This document shows positions 1 through 5,226 of a stretch of 23,838 bases of DNA, one piece after another (the first letter of the stretch is position 1; every line of letters starts with the position of its first letter). Source of the stretch: a virus; IMG/VR virus record IMGVR_UViG_3300025646_000371, positions 1 to 23,838 of that record; one strand, written 5' to 3'. The notes beneath the pieces are model-generated. The model did not search any database, was not told where the DNA came from, and saw nothing but the letters and a program-made list of their open reading frames with translations. The position numbers were made by a program, and so were the translations under genes.

Positions 1-228
1 TGACGATAGACGGGCCCACGGGCGGTACTATCCATCGACGGGGCCGATATATACCCCCGGTGTTTGATGTATTTAATGGAGAGCCGTACCCTTTACCCAT
101 CGAGCATGTATATACTTATATCCCCCATCTCACATTCATGTTTTCCATTTAACCCTTTTCATATATTTATCACGAGACGCAAAAAAGATTTTTAAGCAAA
201 TTTTTTCATATCGACAAAAGTATATATT
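1..228. other. Opening stretch without a supported gene
   Basis: No convincing coding region. The first 60 bases are clearly richer in G and C than the rest and contain an inverted pair, GGCCC at 13-17 and GGGCC at 41-45, so they may be the structured 3' end of something upstream. A TATATTTA box lies at 162-169, but nothing like TTG sits 20 bases before it, so it is only a weak promoter candidate for the next gene. The segment just before the next start (about 181-228) is A/T-rich, as at other gene starts here. Confidence 0.5.
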
Positions 229-576
229 ATGGCATCGACCTACACACCCAATGAGTTATCCGGAGCTGGAATTCCGTCCACACAAGCATTCACCTCTACC
301 ACTACATACACCCTCACCGTAACAGATAAAGCAGTTCCGGGAAGTTGTTATTTGGTTTTTAAAGCTACAGATCCTACTAGTACTTTGTATTTTTCAGGTT
401 CAACTTTTTCCCTCACTAATGCTACTTCAGTTGTTAATGATGTATATGGGAACAATTTTGGGGTAGTTGTTGATCCTCAGGGTACAACTACTATTGATTG
501 GACTCCTGCTGTTAATATCCCATCAGGTGATGTTACAATTCAAGCTACAGGAGGAATAGGTCTTTCAATAGCTTAA
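229..576 (+). CDS. Small beta-rich protein of unknown function
   Basis: 115 residues, no recognised family. The protein is rich in Thr, Ser, Val and Gly in alternating patterns typical of beta-sandwich virion proteins (for example TTTYTLTVTDK near residues 24-34 and GDVTIQATGG near 100-109). It has no signal peptide or membrane segment. It begins with MAS like several structural proteins in the window. It stands alone between an untranslated stretch and a hairpin followed by a promoter, so it is probably its own transcription unit or the last gene of an upstream one. A small decoration or fibre-associated protein would fit, but that is inference from composition only. Confidence 0.7.
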   Translation: MASTYTPNELSGAGIPSTQAFTSTTTYTLTVTDKAVPGSCYLVFKATDPTSTLYFSGSTFSLTNATSVVNDVYGNNFGVVVDPQGTTTIDWTPAVNIPSGDVTIQATGGIGLSIA

Positions 577-585
577 ATTTTATTG

Positions 586-615
586 CCGAGGAAGCTTGGA
601 GACCGGTTTCCTCGG
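586..615 (+). terminator. Hairpin after the 115-aa gene, overlapping a promoter
   Basis: CCGAGGAA (586-593) pairs perfectly with TTCCTCGG (608-615) across a 14-base loop. It lies ten bases past the stop codon of the preceding gene. No clear T-run follows, so termination is plausible but not proven. The TTG and spacer of the next promoter lie inside the hairpin, so the same DNA may end one transcript and start another. Confidence 0.45.
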
Positions 616-626
616 TCGTATATTTA
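596..626 (+). promoter_or_regulatory. Promoter TTG-N20-TATATTTA for the DUF932 gene
   Basis: TTG at 596-598, exactly 20 bases, then TATATTTA at 619-626, preceded by TCG. This matches the Bacteroidota -33/-7 pattern (TTG, TAnnTTTG) except for the last base. A 56-base purine-rich leader (runs of AAGGAAAA) follows before the ATG at 683. The spacer closely resembles that of the promoter at 2504. Confidence 0.7.
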
Positions 627-682
627 GGGTATAAGGAAAAAAAGGAAAAGAAGGAAAAGTTTAATTAAAAAAAGAAAAGGTT

Positions 683-1480
683 ATGCTAGACTTAAACAAC
701 AACCAATTTTTGACCGAGGAGCAAATCAAAGAACAAGCTCCCTCAATCTTCACAATGAAAGCTTCGAAAGATACCTCGAAGCACTACGTTCACATCCCAA
801 CTACTCAGGTTATCAACGATATGAAAGCGTTGGGTTGGGGTGTAGTTGACGTTAAACAAGTACGTTCACGCAACAAAGCAAAAGGTTTGTACACCAAGCA
901 CTTGGTAGTATTTGGAAATAACGATCTTCAAATTTCAGGTAAAGATGGAGATACAGTTTTTCCCCGTATTTTGTTGACCAATGCTCACGATGGTAAAACA
1001 GCTTTTACCTTCACAGCCGGTTTGTTCCGTTTGGTTTGTGAGAATGGTTTGGTTATTAGCGACCAAGAATTTGGTTCATTGAAGATTCGTCACATGGGTT
1101 ACGACCTTAGTGAACTCTCCACCGTAATTAACGAGATTGTTGAGAAATTGCCACTTACCGTTGAGTGTATGAACAAATTGAAAAACACCAAATTGTCTCA
1201 AGAGCAAAAGGAAAAATTCGCTCTCGAAGCTATTGGATTGCGTTTTAACACCGAAGGTAAAAATTTCGAACTCGAAACCATCCTTGAACCAACCCGTAAG
1301 GAAGATGAAGGAGATGATATGTGGAGCGTGTATAATGTAATCCAGGAGAAACTCGTTCACGGATTGCTTAACTACGGTGTAGGAGCGAAAGTACGTAAAG
1401 CACGTAAAATCAAGAACTTCCAACAGGACATAAAGTTGAACCAAGATCTATACGAATTGGCTTTGAGTTATGCACAGTAA
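683..1480 (+). CDS. DUF932 family protein
   Basis: 265 residues, resembling the DUF932 family of phage and plasmid proteins, whose biochemical role is not established. The family-like core includes NAHDGKTAF near residues 100-108 and GLFRLVCENGLV near 113-124; the C-terminal third is charged and helical. No catalytic motif is evident. The start is an ATG after an A/G-rich leader (AAAAGGTTATG), the same style as other genes here, and a strong promoter lies 57 bases upstream. The next gene overlaps its last 11 bases, suggesting translational coupling. Codon choice looks slightly less AT-biased than in the structural genes (TTG and GTA are common). Family assignment is fairly sure; function is unknown. 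Confidence 0.8.
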   Translation: MLDLNNNQFLTEEQIKEQAPSIFTMKASKDTSKHYVHIPTTQVINDMKALGWGVVDVKQVRSRNKAKGLYTKHLVVFGNNDLQISGKDGDTVFPRILLTNAHDGKTAFTFTAGLFRLVCENGLVISDQEFGSLKIRHMGYDLSELSTVINEIVEKLPLTVECMNKLKNTKLSQEQKEKFALEAIGLRFNTEGKNFELETILEPTRKEDEGDDMWSVYNVIQEKLVHGLLNYGVGAKVRKARKIKNFQQDIKLNQDLYELALSYAQ

Positions 1481-1985
1481 ACAAGGATTAGCGAATAAGG
1501 TGATGAGGGAGATGAAGGGTGGTAATACACCCGAAATTTCCCAGGTTACTCCCTCAGACCACCTTAAATATTTTGAAGAACACCCCCAGATCAAACAACC
1601 TAAACATATTGTCTGGGTAAATGGTTGTTTTGATATTATACACGCGGGGCATATTGAAATGTTAAAGTATGCTCGTTCGCTCGGTCAGCGTTTAGTTGTT
1701 GGGTTAGATACTGACGACCGCGTTAGAGCTTCAAAAGGCGATCAACGACCAATCAATACTTTATCTCACCGTACAACCGTAATGGAAGCTATCAAATACG
1801 TTGATGAGGTAGTCTCTTTTGGTTCTGATGAGGCACTACTCAACGCTATTACGTGGTCTCAAGCCGATATTATCGTAGTAGGCGAAGAATATATGGGTCG
1901 CGTTATCGGAGAAGAGCTCGGCGTTGAAATCGAGTATTTTCCAAGACTAGATGGTTTGTCTACAACTAAAATTGTTGGAGGATAG
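1470..1985 (+). CDS. RfaE2/TagD-type nucleotidyltransferase
   Basis: 171 residues of the cytidylyltransferase-like superfamily, which transfers a nucleotide onto a sugar phosphate or polyol phosphate. VNGCFDIIHAGH (residues 50-61) carries the HxGH nucleotide-binding motif, RPI lies at 93-95, and STTKI at 164-168 is the second signature. The order and spacing resemble the adenylyltransferase half of HldE/RfaE (heptose-1-phosphate to ADP-heptose), but glycerol-3-phosphate cytidylyltransferase and other substrates cannot be excluded. The first 45 residues are an extra N-terminal stretch; later ATGs at 1503 and 1512 are possible starts. The 11-base overlap with the DUF932 gene suggests joint expression. 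A role in altering host surface sugars or supplying a sugar nucleotide is inference. Confidence 0.85.
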   Translation: MHSKQGLANKVMREMKGGNTPEISQVTPSDHLKYFEEHPQIKQPKHIVWVNGCFDIIHAGHIEMLKYARSLGQRLVVGLDTDDRVRASKGDQRPINTLSHRTTVMEAIKYVDEVVSFGSDEALLNAITWSQADIIVVGEEYMGRVIGEELGVEIEYFPRLDGLSTTKIVGG

Positions 1986-2049
1986 TATATACGTATTTAC
2001 GGATAGTGGATCGTTTAAAGAGAAAAGTCGAGGTTTTTAAATAAAAGTT

Positions 2050-2523
2050 ATGGAAAGAATTACTGTTGAAGAAGCAAAACAATACATCCCACTAAAAGAT
2101 GATTTTACCGGTAAAACTGTTCAAGATTGCCCATATTTCACACTTACCCCTTCTTCTAAAGGAGATGGTTGGGATGATGTTACATATTACACGGGAAGAA
2201 AATTGAACATGTATGCCAATCGTGATGGTAACTATGATTCTTGGGTTTACATTCTATCTAACCCTACTATGCCCCACATGTATAAAATTGGGTACACTAA
2301 AAACACCCCCGAAGAACGCGCTAAACAAATTTCAAATGCAACAGGTGTAGCACTCCCCTATAAAGTTGAATGGGCTTTCCATTGTTATGATGGGTTTGGT
2401 CTAGAACAAGAAGTACACCACAAATTAGATTCATGTCGAGTGAATGGTAACCGAGAGTTTTTTGAAATTTCTTTAGAAGAAGCAAAGAAAATTGTTGGGG
2501 AACTTGGAGAACGGTATCTTTAG
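2050..2523 (+). CDS. GIY-YIG superfamily (T5orf172/MUG113-like) protein
   Basis: 157 residues. The C-terminal 95 residues resemble the T5orf172/MUG113 branch of the GIY-YIG nuclease superfamily: WVYIL near residues 65-69, YKIGYTKNTPEERAKQIS near 78-95 (strand, then helix with the conserved Arg at 90), and LEQEVHHKL then NREFFEI near 118-140. The N-terminal 60 residues match no family I know. Such domains occur in phage and mobile-element proteins, often as presumed DNA endonucleases; activity here is unproven. The upstream gap (1986-2049) has no promoter of the standard type. The last codons contain the TTG of the next promoter. Confidence 0.75.
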   Translation: MERITVEEAKQYIPLKDDFTGKTVQDCPYFTLTPSSKGDGWDDVTYYTGRKLNMYANRDGNYDSWVYILSNPTMPHMYKIGYTKNTPEERAKQISNATGVALPYKVEWAFHCYDGFGLEQEVHHKLDSCRVNGNREFFEISLEEAKKIVGELGERYL

Positions 2524-2534
2524 TCGTATATTTA
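2504..2534 (+). promoter_or_regulatory. Promoter TTG-N20-TATATTTA overlapping a gene end
   Basis: TTG at 2504-2506 lies inside the last codons of the GIY-YIG gene; 20 bases later comes TATATTTA at 2527-2534, again preceded by TCG. Both ends and much of the spacer match the promoter at 596 (shared TTGGAGA, CGGT, GTCG). It should drive the membrane protein at 2566. Confidence 0.7.
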
Positions 2535-2565
2535 CCCTGTTAATGAAATAATAAAAATAAGGGTT

Positions 2566-2745
2566 ATGTTTAATTTAATTGAGTTTTTCGTTTTGCGAGT
2601 TCGATTCACCAATCCATTTCTTTTTAGTGTAGGTTCAGCACTGGGGATCGGCTCCATTTTCATCACAAATAGTGTAATTGCTGCATTTGGGTGTGGGATT
2701 TGCTTTGGTTTGATTTTGTTGAATTACCTTGAAGAGAAAAAATAA
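2566..2745 (+). CDS. Small membrane protein with two predicted helices
   Basis: 59 residues, no recognised family. Two hydrophobic segments are visible, roughly residues 16-34 and 36-53, separated by a short polar turn (ITNS); the tail LEEKK is charged. The size and layout could suit a holin or a small inner-membrane effector, but no hallmark identifies either. It lies 31 bases downstream of a strong promoter and its stop overlaps the next start by one base (TAATG), so it is translated in series with the following gene. The ATG follows AAGGGTT, in the A/G-rich style of the neighbours. Confidence 0.65.
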   Translation: MFNLIEFFVLRVRFTNPFLFSVGSALGIGSIFITNSVIAAFGCGICFGLILLNYLEEKK

Positions 2746-2942
2746 TGGAAAACTTTAAAAAAACACTTCAAGAAACACTTGACGATAATCGATTAGAATC
2801 GTTAGTTCCTTCGCGAGAATACACGGAAAATGAGCGGGTATACATGCGGGGATATAATCAGGCAATAGAGGATATGCTTGAAGATTTTCTTGCAGAATAC
2901 GACGAGTTTATGAAAAACACTTATACTTTTTCCTTGAACTAA
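2745..2942 (+). CDS. Small acidic helical protein
   Basis: 65 residues, unknown family. The sequence is charged and mostly helical in appearance, rich in Glu and Asp, with an amphipathic stretch near residues 35-55 (YNQAIEDMLEDFLAEYDEF). It has no membrane segment or metal-binding motif. It is coupled to the preceding membrane-protein gene by a TAATG junction and ends two bases before the TTG of the next promoter. The pair may act together, but nothing in the sequence says how. Confidence 0.6.
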   Translation: MENFKKTLQETLDDNRLESLVPSREYTENERVYMRGYNQAIEDMLEDFLAEYDEFMKNTYTFSLN

Positions 2943-2943
2943 T

Positions 2944-2974
2944 TTGGGGAAGTTAAATTTTGGTCGTATATTTA
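2944..2974 (+). promoter_or_regulatory. Promoter TTG-N20-TATATTTA before a small gene and the tRNA cluster
   Basis: TTG at 2944-2946 and TATATTTA at 2967-2974, with exactly 20 bases between and TCG just before the box. The first ATG of the next gene (2980) starts six bases after the box, about where transcription should begin. It is also the nearest upstream promoter of this type for the first part of the tRNA cluster. Confidence 0.7.
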
Positions 2975-2979
2975 CACAA

Positions 2980-3192
2980 ATGAAAGAAAAGAAAATGACA
3001 CAGGAAAAAGCAGATTTGATCAACGCATTGATCGAGGTTGAAGAGCAAATTGATGAGATTTGGGAATATCACCCAGAAAACCCAAACCGTACTGATGTTG
3101 AGAGTAAATTTCTTGATCTTCAAAGAACAGCAATATTGTTACAAGCACAGATAGACGAATTAGGTGGCATCGATAAAGATGAATGGATGTAA
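2980..3192 (+). CDS. Small coiled-coil-like protein, possibly leaderless
   Basis: 70 residues, unknown family. It is charged and helical with regular Leu/Ile spacing (ALIEVEEQIDEIW, then KFLDLQRTAILLQAQIDEL), suggesting a short coiled coil or helical hairpin. A TTG at 2944 could extend the frame upstream, but that would run through the promoter, so I reject it. The choice lies between ATG 2980, which sits at the predicted transcription start, and ATG 2995 (65 residues), preceded by the A-rich GAAAAGAAA usual for this genome. The gene ends 11 bases before the first tRNA and is probably co-transcribed with it. Confidence 0.6.
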   Translation: MKEKKMTQEKADLINALIEVEEQIDEIWEYHPENPNRTDVESKFLDLQRTAILLQAQIDELGGIDKDEWM

Positions 3193-3203
3193 ACCTTAAA
3201 CGA

Positions 3204-3288
3204 GCACCAGTGATGAAATGGTAGACATGAGGGACTTAAAATCCCTTGGGCAGGAATGCCCGTGCCGGTTCGAGTCCGGCCTGGTGTA
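3204..3288 (+). tRNA. tRNA-Leu (TAA)
   Basis: Acceptor GCACCAG pairs with CTGGTGT (one G-T pair); discriminator A. The anticodon loop CTTAAAA gives TAA, reading UUA. A long variable arm (GGGC...GCCC) marks a class II tRNA, as expected for Leu. T-loop TTCGAGT. CCA is not encoded. First tRNA of the cluster. Confidence 0.95.
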
Positions 3289-3479
3289 CTAAGATTTGTT
3301 CTTTGACATACAAAAGGGGAGACAAACATAATATCCCAAGGTTACAATCGACGGATTGCTTGGGTTGGGACCTTAAGGCTTAGAGCGCGCTAAATAGGTG
3401 AAGCCCCTTATATATTATGCCGGGAGTTACCCATTCGCGATGGTTACGGTAACTTTAAAATAGACACCCGGCTTCACAT
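3289..3479 (+). other. Structured spacer between tRNA-Leu and tRNA-Arg
   Basis: 191 bases without a gene but with three consecutive hairpins. First: CCCAAG (3335-3340) with CTTGGG (3359-3364), enclosing CAATC/GATTG (3345-3349 and 3354-3358) and a GACG loop. Second: TAAGG (3374-3378) with CCTTA (3406-3410), continued by CTT/AAG with a two-base bulge. Third: GCCGGG (3419-3424) with CCCGGC (3467-3472), then AGTTAC (3425-3430) with GTAACT (3449-3454), then CCAT/ATGG closing a TCGCG loop. The third ends seven bases before tRNA-Arg. It may hold a small RNA or processing signals; no family recognised. Confidence 0.5.
3297..3308 (+). promoter_or_regulatory. boxA-like antitermination element
   Basis: TGTTCTTTGACA matches the bacterial rRNA-operon boxA (E. 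coli TGCTCTTTAACA; general form TGYTCTTTRANA), the RNA site bound by NusB/NusE. It lies nine bases after tRNA-Leu, ahead of many strong hairpins that could otherwise stop the polymerase. The core GTTCTTTG recurs at 4029-4036. This is a sequence match only. Confidence 0.45.
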
Positions 3480-3553
3480 GGTCGCATAGCTCAGCTGGAT
3501 AGAGCAACAGCCTTCTAAGCTGTTGGTCGAAGGTTCGAATCCTTCTGCGATCA
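3480..3553 (+). tRNA. tRNA-Arg (TCT)
   Basis: Acceptor GGTCGCA pairs with TGCGATC (one G-T pair); discriminator A. Anticodon stem ACAGC/GCTGT with loop CTTCTAA gives TCT, reading AGA, which is very common in the structural genes here. T-arm GAAGG/CCTTC with TTCGAAT. CCA is not encoded. Confidence 0.95.
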
Positions 3554-3642
3554 CTACGCAGTCAAGTGCTTAGGTTTCTTTGTTCCTTAAAAACAAAGTG
3601 GAGCTACAGTGGCGGTTTGCTGTTGTACCATAACAACAGGCT
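3554..3642 (+). other. Spacer with two hairpins between tRNA-Arg and tRNA-Pro
   Basis: 89 bases. CTTTGTT (3578-3584) pairs with AACAAAG (3592-3598) around a seven-base loop. CTGTTGT (3620-3626) pairs with ACAACAG (3633-3639) around ACCATA and ends three bases before tRNA-Pro. No coding potential. Confidence 0.5.
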
Positions 3643-3715
<73 letters not shown>

Positions 3716-3771
3716 CTACCGAACGTAGGATTGTCGAGTTGCTTTTACCAGCGACCCCGGCTCGACAGGAT
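3716..3771 (+). other. Spacer hairpin before tRNA-Gln
   Basis: 56 bases. TGTCGAG (3732-3738) pairs perfectly with CTCGACA (3761-3767); the 22-base loop can form a short GCT/AGC helix. The hairpin ends four bases before tRNA-Gln. Confidence 0.5.
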
Positions 3772-3842
3772 TACCCTCTCGTCTAACGGCAGGACAAATG
3801 GTTTTGGTCCATTTAATCGGAGTTCGAATCTCTGGGGGGTAA
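3772..3842 (+). tRNA. tRNA-Gln (TTG)
   Basis: Acceptor TACCCTC pairs with GGGGGTA (one T-G pair); discriminator A. The D-stem is short (GTC/GAC). Anticodon stem AATGG/CCATT with loop TTTTGGT gives TTG, reading CAA. T-arm CGGAG/CTCTG has one G-T pair, with TTCGAAT. CCA is not encoded. Only six bases separate it from tRNA-Tyr. Confidence 0.9.
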
Positions 3843-3848
3843 CAGAAT

Positions 3849-3931
3849 TGGAAGGTGGGTGAGTGGTTAAAACCGGCAGACTGTAACTCTGCTCCCTTAC
3901 GGGTACGGCGGTTCGAATCCGTCCCTTCCAA
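3849..3931 (+). tRNA. tRNA-Tyr (GTA)
   Basis: Acceptor TGGAAGG pairs with CCTTCCA; discriminator A. Anticodon stem GCAGA/TCTGC with loop CTGTAAC gives GTA, reading UAU and UAC. A long variable arm (CCC...GGG) fits bacterial class II Tyr. T-loop TTCGAAT. CCA is not encoded. Confidence 0.95.
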
Positions 3932-3936
3932 CAAAT

Positions 3937-4010
3937 GCGCTTATAGCTCAGTTGGTTAGAGCACTCCGCTCATAACGGATTGGTCCTAGGTTCAAGTCCT
4001 AGTAGGCGCA
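3937..4010 (+). tRNA. tRNA with CAT anticodon (Met, or Ile read as AUA)
   Basis: Acceptor GCGCTTA pairs with TAGGCGC (one T-G pair); discriminator A. Anticodon stem CTCCG/CGGAT with loop CTCATAA gives CAT. The G1-C72 pair argues against initiator Met. Elongator Met and lysidine-modified Ile (reading AUA) cannot be separated by eye; TTCAAGT in the T-loop and the frequent ATA codons make Ile possible. It lies five bases after tRNA-Tyr. CCA is not encoded. Confidence 0.9.
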
Positions 4011-4017
4011 CTAAAAT

Positions 4018-4048
4018 TTGGGTATTTAGTTCTTTGGTATTATATTTA
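4018..4048 (+). promoter_or_regulatory. Internal promoter of the tRNA cluster
   Basis: TTG at 4018-4020, exactly 20 bases, then TATATTTA at 4041-4048. tRNA-Ser begins eight bases after the box, so the transcript would begin almost at its mature 5' end. It has TAT rather than TCG just before the box. A boxA-like core GTTCTTTG lies within the spacer. Confidence 0.65.
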
Positions 4049-4055
4049 TAGAAAT

Positions 4056-4140
4056 GGAGGTTTGGCAGAGCGGTCGAATGCGGCAGTCTTGAAAACTGTT
4101 TTGGGTCACACCAACCGGGGTTCGAATCCCTGAGCCTCCG
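4056..4140 (+). tRNA. tRNA-Ser (TGA)
   Basis: Acceptor GGAGGTT pairs with AGCCTCC (one T-G pair); discriminator G, the usual Ser identity base. Anticodon loop CTTGAAA gives TGA, reading UCA. Long variable arm (TTGGGT...ACCAA), class II. T-arm CGGGG/CCCTG with TTCGAAT. CCA is not encoded. Confidence 0.95.
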
Positions 4141-4352
4141 CACTGAGTCTAGCCTCCGAGGGGGGTTGCAGCACTCGCAATCCATAAGTGGAGTCTAAAG
4201 CTACGCTGGTGGGAGCCCAGGACACTTCCCCCCTCAAACTCATTGTGCTCCAGGGGAGCAAAAAATCCACTACGGTGGTTGACTTTCGGGAAAAGATAGT
4301 GAGTGGGGAGTATGCTTACCGGACAGCATCTCATTGATAACCTCCCCTAAAA
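4141..4352 (+). other. 212-base structured spacer between tRNA-Ser and tRNA-Thr
   Basis: No gene, but dense pairing. A long-range helix joins TGAGT (4144-4148) with ACTCA (4238-4242) and GAGGGGGG (4158-4165) with CCCCCCTC (4228-4235). Inside it are small hairpins such as TTGC/GCAA and TCCA/TGGA. Next come TGCTCC (4246-4251)/GGAGCA (4255-4260) with an AGG loop, and CCAC/GTGG (4267-4278) closing a UACG tetraloop. Last, GGGGAG (4305-4310)/CTCCCC (4342-4347) encloses ATGC/GCAT and ends five bases before tRNA-Thr. It may be an undescribed small RNA; RNase P RNA and tmRNA hallmarks were not found. Confidence 0.5.
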
Positions 4353-4425
4353 GCCTCCATAGCTCAGCTGGTAGAGCCACTGATTTGTAATCAGTAGGTC
4401 GTTGGTTCGAATCCGACTGGAGGCT
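4353..4425 (+). tRNA. tRNA-Thr (TGT)
   Basis: Acceptor GCCTCCA pairs perfectly with TGGAGGC; discriminator T. Anticodon stem ACTGA/TCAGT with loop TTTGTAA gives TGT, reading ACA. T-arm GTTGG/CCGAC (one G-T-type mismatch tolerated) with TTCGAAT. CCA is not encoded. Confidence 0.95.
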
Positions 4426-4574
4426 CAGCAGTTGCCTGAACTAGCACTAGGACGGCAACAACCATTGGAGGAAGCTAGTCTCACGAATGGTCCTGTAGGT
4501 TGTCGATTAATCGCGTAAAGTTTCCTACCAGGTAGAGTAGGTGATTCCTTTTTGGAGATAAAGCTCTACCATTT
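4426..4574 (+). other. Structured spacer with a possible kissing-loop pair
   Basis: 149 bases, no gene. Hairpin A: GTTGCC (4431-4436)/GGCAAC (4454-4459). Hairpin B: ACCATT (4461-4466)/AATGGT (4486-4491), starting one base after A. The loop of A contains ACTAGC (4440-4445) and the loop of B its exact complement GCTAGT (4474-4479). Hairpin C: GTAGG (4495-4499)/CCTAC (4524-4528) around the palindrome CGATTAATCG. Hairpin D: GGTAGAG (4531-4537)/CTCTACC (4564-4570), ending four bases before tRNA-Gly. Confidence 0.5.
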
Positions 4575-4647
4575 GCGAAAGTAGCTCAGTTGGTAGAGCA
4601 TGACCTTGCCAAGGTCAGGGTCGCCGGTTCGAACCCGGTCTTTCGCT
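4575..4647 (+). tRNA. tRNA-Gly (GCC)
   Basis: Acceptor GCGAAAG pairs perfectly with CTTTCGC; discriminator T. Anticodon stem TGACC/GGTCA with loop TTGCCAA gives GCC, reading GGC and GGU (GGT is the dominant Gly codon in the structural genes). T-arm GCCGG/CCGGT with TTCGAAC. CCA is not encoded. Last tRNA of the cluster. Confidence 0.95.
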
Positions 4648-4655
4648 CTTTATGA

Positions 4656-4691
4656 AGCAGGAAGGTTTTTTACCTTTCCTGCTTTTTTTTT
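4656..4691 (+). terminator. Intrinsic terminator of the tRNA cluster
   Basis: AGCAGGAAGGT (4656-4666) pairs with ACCTTTCCTGCT, with one bulged T, around a short T-loop. A run of nine T begins at 4683. It starts nine bases after tRNA-Gly and is the best terminator in the window. Confidence 0.9.
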
Positions 4692-4728
4692 ATATGTATA
4701 ATAGAACCAATAAAATATTACATACAAA

Positions 4729-4995
4729 ATGGCAACATCTGATTTATATTACTATATCCAACGAGTATCGGATGGATATGTTTTAAATGGGCAAGGGAAC
4801 GATCCTAATAGATTTAGTGGAACCGCAACTTGGTCTCCATTTAACCCATCTACAGCATTTAGAGTACCTGTAGGATGGAATAATAATTATCAAGCCCAAA
4901 ACCAAATTATCGCAGGATACATTGATCAATTACCTACTGGGGCTGGTGCATGGCAAAGAGTATTATACAGAGTATTACCTTTGTGGGCTAACTAA
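4729..4995 (+). CDS. Small beta-rich virion-like protein, first of a five-gene set
   Basis: 88 residues, unknown family. It is rich in aromatic residues, Asn and Gln, with no signal peptide or membrane segment. IQRVSDGYVLNGQGN (residues 10-24) resembles the opening of the protein at 6472 (VQRLSDGKTYQNDG), and a TW then VGW pattern recurs in neighbours. It is the first gene after the tRNA terminator and has an A-rich leader (ATACAAAATGG). The following four small genes read the same way and share its style, so the five probably form one unit of surface or adhesin-like virion components. That role is inference; no promoter of the standard type was found upstream. Confidence 0.65.
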   Translation: MATSDLYYYIQRVSDGYVLNGQGNDPNRFSGTATWSPFNPSTAFRVPVGWNNNYQAQNQIIAGYIDQLPTGAGAWQRVLYRVLPLWAN

Positions 4996-5022
4996 TTATT
5001 AATCATTTAAAATTAAAGTAAA

Positions 5023-5220
5023 ATGGCTAGACAAAACTACATGAACAGAGTAACCTCAGGTGGGGTAAATCAATACTGGAAGAATGCAGGGAAATGGGCA
5101 GCACCTTCAGCAGCTGCTGGGACTAATTCTAAATTTGCTACTAATGCCGACATGAAAGTTTTCATGGATGGTTTAGGAGCAGGAAATACGGTAAGACAAG
5201 TAAAAACTTTTGTAATCTAA
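5023..5220 (+). CDS. Small virion-like protein
   Basis: 65 residues, unknown family. It opens MARQNYMNRVTSGGVNQYW, recalling the RVS-G pattern of the gene before it, followed by GKW and an Ala-rich stretch (APSAAAGT, residues 28-35). The C-terminal half (NADMKVFMDGLG) looks helical, then ends in a beta-type tail. It lies 27 bases after the preceding gene and six before the next, so all are probably on one transcript. A small surface or assembly protein is possible, but nothing identifies it. Confidence 0.6.
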   Translation: MARQNYMNRVTSGGVNQYWKNAGKWAAPSAAAGTNSKFATNADMKVFMDGLGAGNTVRQVKTFVI

Positions 5221-5226
5221 GAAATC

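Noticed and set aside
67-195. 42-codon frame in the opening stretch
   Set aside because: Composition is unlike the neighbours, it runs through a TATATTTA box and has no recognisable feature.
1076-1444. 122-codon minus-strand frame
   Set aside because: Lies wholly within the DUF932 gene and has no family resemblance.
2944-2979. TTG start giving a longer version of the gene at 2980
   Set aside because: The extra codons are the -33/-7 promoter itself.
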